A stretch of 64,000 bases of DNA from Sneathiella sp. P13V-1 (GTDB lineage Bacteria > Pseudomonadota > Alphaproteobacteria > Sneathiellales > Sneathiellaceae): NCBI RefSeq assembly GCF_015143595.1, contig NZ_WYEU01000001.1:1178001-1242000 (forward strand). Reading direction: 5' to 3'. A model generated the notes under the pieces. The model was given only the letters and a program-made list of their open reading frames with translations, did not search any database and was not told the origin of the DNA. Numbering within the stretch: position 1 is the first letter of the stretch; each line of letters opens with the position of its first letter. Both the position numbers and the translations under genes were made by a program. Below are positions 19,939-28,943 of this stretch, in pieces.

Positions 19939-21407
19939 TAGCTTGGCTTGGTCACCATCAGAATGATGCAGTGACCGGTTTTATCTACAATGGTCTTCCG
20001 AACAGCATCTTCAGGAAGAGAGTTTGCCATATTCAGCATATTTTCTTCATCTCGGTATTCAAGCTGCCAGTCGGTGATCATTTCTACCTGCCACTCAAGG
20101 CTGCTGTCTGAATCATACATGCTACCAATCATCAGCGTGCCGCCCGGGTTCAGGTTTTTATAAAGGTCCTTAACCAGACGCGCGGCACGTTTATCTGTCA
20201 GATAATCGACCAGACCCACCGCATAGATCATGTCCTGATTATCCAGTTTCTTAAACAGATTTCCCGCTGCCAGAAACTCAAGGAAGGTGGCGTGTAAACA
20301 GTTTACAGTCGCTTTGCCATCAAGTTGCACCACTTGAGGGTAGGCGTTGTTGTAAGCATATGAAAGGGCGTCATCATCCTGATCGATCAGGGTGAAATTG
20401 ACGTTCACAGGCTGTGCATGCCCACGCAGGAAGTTGGAAACCTCTTGGGCAGGGCCGCATCCAAGGCTGGCGATATTGAACTGCTCAACGCCGTTATGTG
20501 CTGCATTGTTAACCAGTTCAGCGATCTTCTGCTTCACAAGTGTCATGCGCGTTGTGATAAACTCACCTGTAGATGTGCCAAGGCGGTGGCAGAATTTTTC
20601 GTAAGGGGTCTCCCCCAGCATGGCAAGGTTATAAGCATAATTCATCACTTCGAAATCACCCGGATAACCAAGTGGTTTTTCGTATGACCGTTTCCAGCTG
20701 GCACCAGGTGTCAGTTCTGGTGTGAGCGTCCGCTCTGTATATTGTTTGGCGGCTTTCATGACCTCCGGCTTATTACGGATTGTTGTCATGATCTCCATTG
20801 ATTTTTTGGAAATCTCGCGCCAGCGTTTAAGGGCATCCCGCTCGCATTCCAGAATGATTTCCTGAATCCGTTCTTCTCTTCGCGGGGCTTTGGCCGGCAT
20901 ATCATGTTCGACCTGTTCAAGTGTGGTTCGGACAGACCGGAGAAGATAGACAGCGTCTGAGATCACTGTTTTATATTCGGATGGGACCAGTGGAGAAATA
21001 TCCTTCATGCCTTCGCGCAACTGACGGCGCATGGCCAGATCATCATGCTGCTCCATCAGCCGTTGGATATCCAAATATCCTTTGGTCAGCTCGATCGCGA
21101 CCTTTTCCACGCTTTCATGGGCTTCGATACGCCGCACTTTGCCGCTTCCTGAGAAAACTTCCTCAGGTCCCAGCTTCAACGTTAGCGGAATATCTTTTTC
21201 AGGTGATACAGAAACCACATCTGAGGCAGGGCGGAAATAGCTCAGTCCACTCATGCTCATATCAAAAATTTCGAAATTGTCGTCATCAAGACTGATAACA
21301 GGAGAAATCTCCTGCATTAACGTAGAAGCCTTGAAACGTTCTGCGCGATAGAAGACACGTTTGCCTTCTCCCCCCGTGAGTTCTTCGTAATGCTTCATCT
21401 CAACCAC
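19938..21407 (-). CDS. PilZ domain-SAM methyltransferase fusion protein
   Basis: A 489-residue two-domain protein. Residues about 15-110 look like a PilZ domain: RVFYR fits the RxxxR motif and DMSMSG fits the DxSxxG motif that together bind cyclic di-GMP. After a helical, charged middle region (about 110-240) comes a class I methyltransferase with SLGCGPAQEVSNFL as the SAM-binding loop near residue 313, LIDQDDDALSYA as the acidic loop, and IYAVGLVDYLTD. The segment KPLGYPGDFEVMNYAY before it is characteristic of a family often labelled 3-hydroxypalmitate methyl ester (PhcB-like) biosynthesis; that label is homology-based and the substrate is unproven. Start is GTG 21407 or ATG 21398. It is transcribed alone, with a long leader and a bidirectional terminator. 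Confidence 0.78.
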   Translation of the reverse strand: MVEMKHYEELTGGEGKRVFYRAERFKASTLMQEISPVISLDDDNFEIFDMSMSGLSYFRPASDVVSVSPEKDIPLTLKLGPEEVFSGSGKVRRIEAHESVEKVAIELTKGYLDIQRLMEQHDDLAMRRQLREGMKDISPLVPSEYKTVISDAVYLLRSVRTTLEQVEHDMPAKAPRREERIQEIILECERDALKRWREISKKSMEIMTTIRNKPEVMKAAKQYTERTLTPELTPGASWKRSYEKPLGYPGDFEVMNYAYNLAMLGETPYEKFCHRLGTSTGEFITTRMTLVKQKIAELVNNAAHNGVEQFNIASLGCGPAQEVSNFLRGHAQPVNVNFTLIDQDDDALSYAYNNAYPQVVQLDGKATVNCLHATFLEFLAAGNLFKKLDNQDMIYAVGLVDYLTDKRAARLVKDLYKNLNPGGTLMIGSMYDSDSSLEWQVEMITDWQLEYRDEENMLNMANSLPEDAVRKTIVDKTGHCIILMVTKPS

Positions 21408-21578
21408 ACTCGTTCTGCGACTTGTAAATCCCCGCTACAAGAACGCCACTAATGAATCATGTAGATTCGGTACTGGTTATTTCGTGGTCGAAATGAATAC
21501 GCCTCGCCCCGGGTTGAACCCAATCACCAACCTACTTCTCACCCGCTTCAGGTGTCCCATAACCGTCCACGTTAAAAA

Positions 21579-21608
21579 AGTATAGGTACATTCGCCCAAA
21601 AAAAACAA
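21579..21608 (-). promoter_or_regulatory. Candidate promoter of the PilZ-methyltransferase gene
   Basis: On the minus strand TTGTTT (21608-21603) and TATACT (21584-21579) are separated by 18 nt. The -10 element is close to consensus. It implies a leader of about 165 nt before the start codon. Resemblance only. Confidence 0.45.
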
Positions 21609-21687
21609 TAGGTTAAGAAAATTTTAACAATTCTCTTTTCGTAAACACTATATATTGTGGGATAGTAACGAAAAATTAACTATAGAA

Positions 21688-21713
21688 CATAAGTTGTATG
21701 AATACACCTTATG
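21688..21713 (-). terminator. 26-nt palindrome after rppH, possible terminator or operator
   Basis: Arms CATAAG-T-TGTAT and ATACA-C-CTTATG are symmetric except at one internal pair and the central dinucleotide. It begins 2 nt after the rppH stop. On the minus strand it is followed by TTCTATAGTTAATTTTT, a weak U-rich tract, so it may end the long rppH operon. The short loop and A+T richness make a DNA-level operator equally possible. Confidence 0.4.
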
Positions 21714-21715
21714 CG

Positions 21716-22198
21716 CTATTTCGAATCGTTTACAATGAAGGAAAACCCATCCACGATTTCCTGGTAAATGTCTCGTTTGAAAGGAACGATATTGTCGACA
21801 AGGGTGTCAATTGGTGCCCATTTCCATTCGGAAAACTCCGGATGTTCTGTTTCAATGTTGATGTCGTTATCTTCACCAGTGAAGCGAAACAGGAACCACC
21901 GCTGTTTTTGTCCGCGGTAGCGACCTTTCCATACCTTCCCTATCAATTCCGCAGGTAAATCGTAAGTCACCCATTGATCGAGTTCTTTCACGAGCTCGGC
22001 TTTATCCGTCCCGATTTCCTCCAGCAATTCTCTGATGGCAGCTTCTTCAGGGCTCTCCCCTTCATCGATACCACCTTGAGGCATCTGCCAGTAATCAGAA
22101 GGCATATCGATGCGCTGTCCCACGAAGACATGATTATTTTCGTTAATGAGCATAATTCCGGCACAGGGGCGATAGGGGAGATTTTTCGGGTCAGTCAT
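21716..22198 (-). CDS. rppH: RNA 5'-pyrophosphohydrolase (Nudix)
   Basis: RppH removes pyrophosphate from 5'-triphosphate mRNA ends and so triggers RNase E-dependent decay; homologues also hydrolyse dinucleoside polyphosphates. The 160-residue protein begins [21 protein letters not shown], as the RppH family does, has [18 protein letters not shown], and completes the Nudix box with RELLEEIGT (about residues 42-64), followed by WVTYDLP and the [11 protein letters not shown] segment. Length matches the family. Its ATG overlaps the last base of the upstream deacetylase stop (TAATG), so the two are translationally coupled. It is the last gene of the minus-strand block starting at obgE or proB. 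Confidence 0.95.
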   Translation of the reverse strand: MTDPKNLPYRPCAGIMLINENNHVFVGQRIDMPSDYWQMPQGGIDEGESPEEAAIRELLEEIGTDKAELVKELDQWVTYDLPAELIGKVWKGRYRGQKQRWFLFRFTGEDNDINIETEHPEFSEWKWAPIDTLVDNIVPFKRDIYQEIVDGFSFIVNDSK

Positions 22199-23694
22199 TA
22201 CTGAATTTCCTGGCTATTGACGACGGCAGACACTGGAGCAAGCACCAGCCCTTTACGGGTTAGGCTTTTTGTCCAAACCGCCAGTCGCTCAAGGGTAACG
22301 GGATAGGGATAGCCCACACCGATGGCAACGCCGGTGATACGAGCAATTCGTTCAAGTTCTGCAAGGCGTTGATCGATGCTGGCGCGATCTGCGCGATTGG
22401 AGATAAAACGGTTGTTAATGGCGACGGGGACGGATTTTTGCTTGGCCACATATCCAGCAACGCTGCGACCAGAGGTGCGACCATCTACAAACAACAGGCC
22501 TCGGTCCCGGATGACATCCATAATCGGCGAAATGTCTTCGCTGGAGGTTGTAAAGCGTGACCCCATCTGATTGGTTACCCCGCTGTATCCCGTAAATCGG
22601 CCCAACATCCATTCAAGGCGATTGAGGTTTTCCTTGTCAGTCAGGCGCGATAGCAGACTTTGCGGGCCGGGATCATTATCTGGGTACCCAAAAGGCTCCA
22701 TAGGAAGTTGTAGCAGAGTTTCATGGCCCGCTGCGCGGGCTTGGGCAACCCAGTTTTGAAGGTCCCTGCCATAGGGGTTGAAGGATAATGTTATTTCTCC
22801 CGGTAAGTCCTGAATAGCGGAGCGGGTGGCGAATTTGCTCATCCCCATATCGCCAATGATAATGGCGATGCGCGGCCTTGACAGGGGATCGTCAAATGGC
22901 CGGGCGTAAACGCGCCAGGGTTTCCGGCCATCCGGGCTGATAACCGGCAAGAGGCCAAAATCAGATTTCGCCGCCAAGGAGGGATCAGGCACAGGTGGCA
23001 AAGGCCCCACCGGCTTTGGTGGCTCTTGGGCGATTTTCGGCTCTGGTGTTACCTCAGGTGTCTTTGGGGCCTCTTCTTTTACTGTTGGCTCAGCTTTTTT
23101 CTCTTCCTCAGGCGGTGAGGCCAGTGTTTCTGTGACTTCCGCTTTTTCAGGCTCAACGGGTTGAGGTTTTTCTTCTGCGGTTGGCTCTTCTTTCACGGGC
23201 TGTGGTTCAACCGGTTTTTCTTCTGTGGGTTTCTGAATCTGTTCAGGCTCGGAAATCGGCTCTTCTTGTCTTACCGTTTCTGTAGGCTCAGCTGTTTTCT
23301 CAGGAGCAGGTGCAGGTGTTTCAGTCTGCTTATCTTCAGATTTTGTTTCAGCAACGGCGATGTCTTTGACTTCTGGATCCTCAGGCTTTTCCAAAGCCGC
23401 AGGCTCCTCAACCGTCACCTCAGCCTTAGGGGTTGGTTCTTCTATCTGAACTGGGGGCTCTTCTTTAGCGGCGCGAGAGGGGGGAACCTCACCTTCATGC
23501 TTGCCTTTGACGGTGTCGGCAATTGACACCGTAGCTGTAATACGGCCTTCATCCGGGGTGCTTTTCTGCTGGTAAAAGGCGTAGCCTGCAATGCTGGCCA
23601 ATCCGAGGATCAGCACGCCGTACAAAAAAGAAAGCACCGACAATTTGCGAGATTTCGCCGGTGCTCTGTTTTTAGGGCGTTTGTTCTTAGTCAA
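22198..23694 (-). CDS. Divergent polysaccharide deacetylase (YibQ-like), membrane-anchored
   Basis: A 498-residue envelope protein. It has a short basic N-terminus, one membrane segment ([20 protein letters not shown], about residues 18-37), and a very long Pro/Glu/Lys/Val low-complexity region (about 60-255), likely an extended periplasmic spacer. A C-terminal divergent polysaccharide deacetylase domain (about 270-495) follows, with [31 protein letters not shown] and [13 protein letters not shown]. The family is routinely found beside ctpA and the EnvC-like gene, suggesting work in peptidoglycan remodelling or division. The metal-binding residues of classical deacetylases are not clearly preserved, so catalysis is uncertain. 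It starts 29 nt after the ctpA stop. Confidence 0.85.
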   Translation of the reverse strand: MTKNKRPKNRAPAKSRKLSVLSFLYGVLILGLASIAGYAFYQQKSTPDEGRITATVSIADTVKGKHEGEVPPSRAAKEEPPVQIEEPTPKAEVTVEEPAALEKPEDPEVKDIAVAETKSEDKQTETPAPAPEKTAEPTETVRQEEPISEPEQIQKPTEEKPVEPQPVKEEPTAEEKPQPVEPEKAEVTETLASPPEEEKKAEPTVKEEAPKTPEVTPEPKIAQEPPKPVGPLPPVPDPSLAAKSDFGLLPVISPDGRKPWRVYARPFDDPLSRPRIAIIIGDMGMSKFATRSAIQDLPGEITLSFNPYGRDLQNWVAQARAAGHETLLQLPMEPFGYPDNDPGPQSLLSRLTDKENLNRLEWMLGRFTGYSGVTNQMGSRFTTSSEDISPIMDVIRDRGLLFVDGRTSGRSVAGYVAKQKSVPVAINNRFISNRADRASIDQRLAELERIARITGVAIGVGYPYPVTLERLAVWTKSLTRKGLVLAPVSAVVNSQEIQ

Positions 23695-23723
23695 AATGTG
23701 CCCCCATTTATCTCACCAAAGGA

Positions 23724-25022
23724 TCAGTTAAGTTCCTTTTTGGCAAAAAGGGAGACACCTTTCAACAGGTCTTTCGCTCTCAAGAGTTGATAATCCTGAT
23801 TCTGACCTTGAGCGCCATTTTTATCGTCACCATCTTTTTTGGCATCAGGAGTATCCGTGCCATCGGACAGATGGTTGCGAAGATCCGCTTCGGAGCGGCG
23901 ACGCCCATTTTCCAGAACCTCCAGACGGGCCTGCTTCACTTCGATATCTGGTGTGATGCCTTTGGCCTGAATAGAAACCCCTGATGGAGTATAATAGCGG
24001 GCAGTTGTCATGCGCATTGCGCCGTTACCCTGAAGGGGGACAATTGTCTGCACAGATCCTTTGCCGAAGCTTTGGGTGCCCAGAACGACAGCGCGGCGAT
24101 GATCCTGAAGCGCACCAGCCACAATTTCTGAGGCACTGGCCGAGCCGCCATTGATCATGACAACAATTGGTTTACCGTCAATAACATCATCAGGTGTGGC
24201 GTTATAGCGTTGAGAATCGCGAGCCTCTCGACCGCGAGTGGAGACAATCTCACCTTTACGCAGGAATGCGTCAGATACCGCTATCGCCTGATCCAGAAGG
24301 CCGCCAGGGTTATTGCGAAGGTCAATAATCAAACCCTGGTAATCTCCCTCTAGTTCTTCCTGCAGCTTTTTGATGGTTTTACGAAGGCCGCTATCTGTCT
24401 GTTCAGTAAAGCTGGAGATACGCACATAAAGAATATCTTCGTCTTCGATACGACCACGAACGGACTGAACCGTAATGGTCGCGCGGGTAATGGTGATCTC
24501 AAGAGGGGCTTTCTCGCTTTCGCGGCGGATGGTCAGATTGATATCTGTATCAACAAGTCCGCGCATGCGCTCAACGGCTTCTGAAAGGGTAAGGCCTAAA
24601 ACAGGCTCACCGTCCAGATGGGTGATATAGTCGCCCGCCTGAATACCTGCTTCCGCCGCAGGGGTGTCATCAATTGGGGCCACAACCTTTACAAGGCCAT
24701 TTTCCATGGTGACTTCTATGCCAAGACCGCCAAACTTACCGCGGGTCTGAACCTTCATCCCTTCATAGTTTTTCGGGCTCAGATAGCTTGAATGAGGATC
24801 CAATGAAGAGAGCATTCCGTTAATGGCGGCCTCAATCAGTTCTGCGTCATCCACTTCTTCCACGTAATCTTCGCGGATTTTGGCAAAGACATCACCAAAC
24901 AGATTAAGCTGCTGATAGGTTTCCGAGCTCGCTTCAACGCGCTTCTCTGGTGTTGTGAGTATAGCTAGAGAAAGTACGACCACCGCAAGGGTGAGAATAC
25001 CCGTCGTAAAATTCCTCATCAT
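23724..25022 (-). CDS. ctpA: Carboxy-terminal processing protease, S41 family
   Basis: Periplasmic serine protease of the CtpA/Prc type that processes or degrades envelope proteins. The 432-residue protein has a signal or anchor (TTGILTLAVVVLSLAILTT, about residues 6-24), an N-terminal SLDPHSSYLSP motif, a PDZ domain with GKFGGLGIEVTMENGLVKVV (about 90-170), and the protease domain. The Ser of GGSASASEIVAGAL (near 295) and the Lys of GTQSFGKGSVQT (near 320) form the Ser-Lys dyad, and DLRNNPGGLLDQA lies before them. A polar, probably disordered tail ends the protein. It overlaps the EnvC-like gene by 4 nt (ATGA). Confidence 0.95.
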   Translation of the reverse strand: MMRNFTTGILTLAVVVLSLAILTTPEKRVEASSETYQQLNLFGDVFAKIREDYVEEVDDAELIEAAINGMLSSLDPHSSYLSPKNYEGMKVQTRGKFGGLGIEVTMENGLVKVVAPIDDTPAAEAGIQAGDYITHLDGEPVLGLTLSEAVERMRGLVDTDINLTIRRESEKAPLEITITRATITVQSVRGRIEDEDILYVRISSFTEQTDSGLRKTIKKLQEELEGDYQGLIIDLRNNPGGLLDQAIAVSDAFLRKGEIVSTRGREARDSQRYNATPDDVIDGKPIVVMINGGSASASEIVAGALQDHRRAVVLGTQSFGKGSVQTIVPLQGNGAMRMTTARYYTPSGVSIQAKGITPDIEVKQARLEVLENGRRRSEADLRNHLSDGTDTPDAKKDGDDKNGAQGQNQDYQLLRAKDLLKGVSLFAKKELN

Positions 25023-26407
25023 CCACTAACCTTTCTTTTTCCCGCTGCAAGCCACGGTTTTGGATTCACCGGGGATCCTTTAGCCCTTAATTCCATATAT
25101 AGGGTCGGTTTCCCGTCTTTCCCGTTATTCATTCTACCCACAGGCTCTCCGGCCAGTAGAAGTTGACCTACTTCGCCGTCGATACTGCCCATACCGGCAA
25201 GAAGAGTATGATATCCCTCACCATGGTCAATAATCAATAACAGTCCGTAATGACGAAAAGGTCCCGCAAAAGCAATCTGACCATCGTAAGGGGAGATAAC
25301 CGTCGCCCCTTCCCGCGACTGGATCACAATGCCATTTTGCTGCGTGTTTCTTTTCTTGTTGCCATAACTGGACACTATTCTGCCACTAACTGGTAAAGGA
25401 AGTGTGCCTTTTTTTGCGGCAAAAGAAAGGCGGCCCGTTTGTGGGGGGAGCGACGCAATCTCAGTTTTCTGGGATTCTTGCGTAATTTCCACTTCATTTT
25501 TTCGTGAAGGGGATGGGGTTGGAATGCTATTTTCCTGATTTTTTTTCGCTTCCGCCAGTTTTCGGGCTTTCTCTTCCCGTTGCCGTTTGGCTTCTTCGGC
25601 CTGTAATTTTTGCTGTCTGGCAATTTCCGCTTCGATCTGCCTCTTTTCCTCGGCAAGGCGGATTTGTTTTTCCTGCTCCAGCCGCCTTAGAAGGGCAACC
25701 AGATCTTTTGCTTCTGCATTCAATCGGCTTTGGGTCCGCCGCTCCCGCGCATTGATATTGGCAAGAACGGCCTGCGCATCCCGTTTTGAGGTGAGGAGCT
25801 CTTCCAAGGCGTTTTGTTCGCCTTTCCGGCTTTCAAGCAGATCAGTATATTTTAGCTGTTCAGCCAAATACTGATCCCGAAGGGTGAATAAGGCATCCAA
25901 CTGCCCAGAGAGTTCACCCGCCTCTTTTTTTAATGTAGGAATGGCCGCTTGCAGCAACGTTGCAGCACGCAATGTATCAAGAAGGCTATCCGGGCTTCCG
26001 ATCAAGCTGCCTTCAGGTTGGCGGCCAAGCTGAAGAAGTGCCGACAGGGTATCTGCCAGGTCTTCATTTTGTTTGGAAAGGGCGGCCAGAGTTTGCCGCT
26101 CAACTTCGGCAATATCTTCAAGGCGGGTTTCTGTCTCCACCATATTCTGTTCGGTTTTTTGAAGACGGGCTGCGGCGGCAACCGATTTCTCCTTAAGCGC
26201 CCGTATCTCTCCTGAAAGAAGTTTGAGGCGGGCTGAAATCTCTTCCTGTCGGGCGTTAGACGAGCTGAGTTCTTGCCGCAGCTTTTTAAGCTCTTCTTCA
26301 GGGGTTGCAAGCGCGGCATTTGGAAATAAGAAAACGCCGCACAGGGTCAAAGCGGTCAGTAAAACCGCTTTCAGTTTTGCATTATGTCGCCTCTCAGGAT
26401 GCCTCAC
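25019..26407 (-). CDS. EnvC-like murein hydrolase activator with degenerate LytM domain
   Basis: A 462-residue periplasmic protein: signal peptide (about 14-36, with LLTALTLCGVFLFPNAALA), long coiled coils (about 36-290, rich in Glu, Lys, Ala), and a C-terminal LytM/M23 domain (about 340-455). In active M23 enzymes the zinc ligands lie in HxxxD and HxH motifs. Here the first region reads QQNGIVIQ and the last TLYMELR, so neither motif is intact, although the fold-defining IDHGEGYHTLLAGMG remains. This agrees with EnvC, which activates amidases rather than cutting murein itself. Position between gpmI and ctpA is conserved in alphaproteobacteria. It overlaps gpmI by 14 nt and ctpA by 4 nt. Confidence 0.88.
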   Translation of the reverse strand: MRHPERRHNAKLKAVLLTALTLCGVFLFPNAALATPEEELKKLRQELSSSNARQEEISARLKLLSGEIRALKEKSVAAAARLQKTEQNMVETETRLEDIAEVERQTLAALSKQNEDLADTLSALLQLGRQPEGSLIGSPDSLLDTLRAATLLQAAIPTLKKEAGELSGQLDALFTLRDQYLAEQLKYTDLLESRKGEQNALEELLTSKRDAQAVLANINARERRTQSRLNAEAKDLVALLRRLEQEKQIRLAEEKRQIEAEIARQQKLQAEEAKRQREEKARKLAEAKKNQENSIPTPSPSRKNEVEITQESQKTEIASLPPQTGRLSFAAKKGTLPLPVSGRIVSSYGNKKRNTQQNGIVIQSREGATVISPYDGQIAFAGPFRHYGLLLIIDHGEGYHTLLAGMGSIDGEVGQLLLAGEPVGRMNNGKDGKPTLYMELRAKGSPVNPKPWLAAGKRKVSG

Positions 26408-27965
26408 GGGTCTCTTCAGCAGGGGAGGCGAGGTTGGATCCGGTCATGTCAGATGGAACATCCAGCCCCATGAAATTAAGAACAGTTGGTGCCAGATCGG
26501 CAAGCGTGCCGTCTTTCAATGAAAGGCCGTCACCACCAGCCGTAAGAACACATGGCACCAGATTGGTTGTGTGAGCCGTGTGAGGCTTGTGGGTTGTTGG
26601 ATCTTTCATCAGCTCAATATTGCCGTGATCCGCGGTAATCAACATAACACCGCCATTGGCATTTACAGCTTCTGCCAGCTCCCCAATGCAGCCATCGATG
26701 GTTTCAACGGCTTCCAATGCTGCTTCCATCACACCCGTATGACCCACCATGTCAGGGTTGGCGAAATTGACGACAATCAGATCAAAAGTGCCGGAATTAA
26801 CCGCGTCGATCAGCTTTGTTTTCACTTCTGGCGCAGACATTTCCGGTTGTAGGTCATAGGTGGCCACTTTAGGGCTTGGCACTAGAATACGGCTTTCGCC
26901 CTCATATACGCTTTCCTCACCACCGTTCAGGAAGAAGGTGACGTGGGCGTATTTTTCCGTCTCTGCGATGCGAAGCTGTGTGCGGCCCGCAGCAGAGGCA
27001 ACTTCACCCAATGTGTTTTTGACGTCCACTGGGGGGAACAATGCCGGGACGGATTTCGCAAGTTCAGAAGAGTATTCGACCATACCTGTGATGGAGGCCA
27101 ACGTCGGTTGGGCGCTGGTATCGAAGCCGTCAAAACCGTTTTCAGTTAACGCCCGCATGAACTGACGCGCACGGTCAGCCCGGAAGTTCGCCATCAGGAA
27201 GGCATCGCCTTCTTTCACGCCTTCATACCCTTCAAGCACTTGAGCTGGCAAAAACTCATCATTGTCACCCGCGTCATAGCAGGCTTCGACAGCCTCCACC
27301 GGGTTGGTCATGACGGTGCCAGCAGCGTTGAAAATGGCATTGTATGATTTCACAACGCGGTCCCAGTTATTGTCCCGGTCCATGGCGAAATAACGCCCGA
27401 TCAAGGTTGCCAGTCGAACACCTTCGATGTCAGAAATGGCGTTCTGGAACTCATCCACAAAGCCGGCGCCGCTTGTTGGTGGGGTATCGCGCCCATCCAT
27501 GAAGCCATGGATATCAACCTTAACCCCAGCGTCAGAGATAATCTGGGCCAGTGCCACCATGTGATCCTGATGGGAATGGACACCACCGGGGGAGAGAAGA
27601 CCCGCCAGATGACAGGTGCCACCGCTTTCTTTCAATTTACTGATCATGGCAAGCAGGGTGCCGTTATTCGCCAGGGCTCCGGTATGAATATCAGAATTGA
27701 TCCGCGGTAGGTCCTGCAAAATGACGCGGCCACTACCGATGGTCATGTGACCCACTTCAGAATTGCCCATCTGCCCTTCTGGTAAACCCACATCCAGACC
27801 AGAGGTGGACAGGCGGCTTTTGGGGCAGTTTTTGACCATGTTATCCCAATTTGGGGTGTTGCCGCGCATGATGGCATTATCTGCGCCGTCTTCGCCTTCA
27901 CCCCAGCCATCTAGAATACAGAGAAGGACAGGGCGGTTTTTCTGGGTGAATGCTGTATCAGTCAT
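26394..27965 (-). CDS. gpmI: 2,3-bisphosphoglycerate-independent phosphoglycerate mutase
   Basis: Interconverts 3- and 2-phosphoglycerate in glycolysis and gluconeogenesis using two Mn ions and a phosphoserine intermediate. The 523-residue protein has LCILDGWGEGEDGADNAI at residues 15-32, the catalytic Ser69 in EGQMGNSEVGHMTIGSG, HGFMDGRDTPPTSG near 133, YFAMDRDNNWDRV, and the C-terminal metal motifs VNFANPDMVGHTG and LITADHGN. Length is typical. It is cotranscribed with rlmH upstream and the EnvC-like gene downstream. Confidence 0.96.
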   Translation of the reverse strand: MTDTAFTQKNRPVLLCILDGWGEGEDGADNAIMRGNTPNWDNMVKNCPKSRLSTSGLDVGLPEGQMGNSEVGHMTIGSGRVILQDLPRINSDIHTGALANNGTLLAMISKLKESGGTCHLAGLLSPGGVHSHQDHMVALAQIISDAGVKVDIHGFMDGRDTPPTSGAGFVDEFQNAISDIEGVRLATLIGRYFAMDRDNNWDRVVKSYNAIFNAAGTVMTNPVEAVEACYDAGDNDEFLPAQVLEGYEGVKEGDAFLMANFRADRARQFMRALTENGFDGFDTSAQPTLASITGMVEYSSELAKSVPALFPPVDVKNTLGEVASAAGRTQLRIAETEKYAHVTFFLNGGEESVYEGESRILVPSPKVATYDLQPEMSAPEVKTKLIDAVNSGTFDLIVVNFANPDMVGHTGVMEAALEAVETIDGCIGELAEAVNANGGVMLITADHGNIELMKDPTTHKPHTAHTTNLVPCVLTAGGDGLSLKDGTLADLAPTVLNFMGLDVPSDMTGSNLASPAEETREAS

Positions 27966-28013
27966 GGCTGCTTTATACCGTTAATAGTACTGAATTTCTA
28001 TAAGTTTAAGGTC

Positions 28014-28472
28014 TCAGGCTCTATGATAGGGGTGATTGTTCTGGATCGAATGGGCACGGTAGAGTTGTTCTGCCAGAAGCCCGCGCACCATCAGGTGAGG
28101 CCACGTCATTTTCCCAAGGGACAGCAATTGATCCGCCTGATCCAATGTTGATCTGGCATGACCATCCGCCCCGCCAATAAGGAAGGCGACATCCTGAAAA
28201 CCTTCATCTGCATAAGATTTTAAAAGGGCCGCAAATTCTATACTGGTAAATTCGCGCCCCCGCTCATGCAGGACGATTTTCTTTGCCCCTTTGGGCACGG
28301 ATTTCATAAGAAGTTCGGCTTCACGTTCCTTGAGCTTCTCACCTTTGAGCGGTTTTTTTTCTTCTGATTCTTTTAAGGTGAGTTGCCAGGGAAGGCGCCC
28401 TGTATATTCATCAAAAAGCGCCTGCAACGGGCCGCCTTTAAATTTGCCGATACTGGCAATCGTCAGGCGCAT
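28014..28472 (-). CDS. rlmH: 23S rRNA pseudouridine-1915 N3-methyltransferase
   Basis: SPOUT-family methyltransferase modifying pseudouridine 1915 in helix 69 of 23S rRNA. The 152-residue protein starts MRLTIASIGKFKGGPLQALF, has the SAM-binding knot segments FLIGGADGH and LLSLGKMTWPHLMVRGLL, and ends HPYHRA as family members do. It directly follows rsfS (36 nt apart), the usual ribosome-maturation pair. Confidence 0.96.
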   Translation of the reverse strand: MRLTIASIGKFKGGPLQALFDEYTGRLPWQLTLKESEEKKPLKGEKLKEREAELLMKSVPKGAKKIVLHERGREFTSIEFAALLKSYADEGFQDVAFLIGGADGHARSTLDQADQLLSLGKMTWPHLMVRGLLAEQLYRAHSIQNNHPYHRA

Positions 28473-28508
28473 CCCATTTCCTCCATTCCGTCAGAAGCAA
28501 GGCTTCTG

Positions 28509-28868
28509 TTAGTTTGTCATTTCCTTGGCAGCGTTCGGTGCCCAGATTTTTTCAAGATTATAAAAATCCCGAACTTCAGGACGGAACAGATGCACAATGA
28601 CATCACCTGCGTCGACGAGGACCCAGTCGCAGTTGGCTTTGCCTTCGATCTGGGCAATACCAAAACCGGCTTCCTTGATACGATCTTTCAAATGCTCAGC
28701 CATCGCGCCAACCTGACGGGAGGAGCGGCCGTTAGCAATGATCATATAATCTGCAAATGAAGTTTTACCGGAAAGGTCGATGGAGACGACATCTTCTGCT
28801 TTGTCGTCCGATAGGCTCGTTTGAACCAAGTCGCGGAGCTTTGAAGCAACAGCTTGTTTTGCGTTCAT
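28509..28868 (-). CDS. rsfS: Ribosome silencing factor
   Basis: RsfS (Iojap/YbeB) binds uL14 and blocks subunit joining during starvation. The 119-residue protein has the family core DLSGKTSFADYMIIANGRSS, the HLKDRIKEAG helix, and the C-terminal DWVLVDAGDVIVHLF followed by REFYNLEKIW-like RDFYNLEKIWAP. It lies between nadD and rlmH, the canonical order. The ATG at 28868 has an AAGGGG Shine-Dalgarno sequence. Confidence 0.96.
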   Translation of the reverse strand: MNAKQAVASKLRDLVQTSLSDDKAEDVVSIDLSGKTSFADYMIIANGRSSRQVGAMAEHLKDRIKEAGFGIAQIEGKANCDWVLVDAGDVIVHLFRPEVRDFYNLEKIWAPNAAKEMTN

Positions 28869-28943
28869 AAGGGGTAAAATCTACTCCTGAAAATATTTAT
28901 AACTACTCTAAAATGGGGATTTTCATGGATAAGAGCAAGCATT

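Larger units (their letters stand above)
21408..21715. other. Intergenic region holding the PilZ-methyltransferase leader
   Basis: These 308 nt contain no credible ORF. They hold a candidate minus-strand promoter (21579-21608), an 11-nt perfect palindrome GGGTTGAACCC (21511-21521) in the presumed 5' leader of the PilZ-methyltransferase gene, and a 26-nt imperfect palindrome (21688-21713) immediately after the rppH stop. The rest is AT-rich. Confidence 0.6.

Noticed and set aside
23161-23526. 121-codon plus-strand frame rich in Phe, Leu and Arg
   Set aside because: Antisense to the low-complexity spacer of the deacetylase-like gene, with no independent support.
22940-23530. Low-complexity repeated DNA in the yibQ-like gene
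   Set aside because: Encodes a Pro/Glu/Lys/Val-rich spacer typical of this membrane-anchored family; the units are irregular and no CRISPR-like spacing exists.
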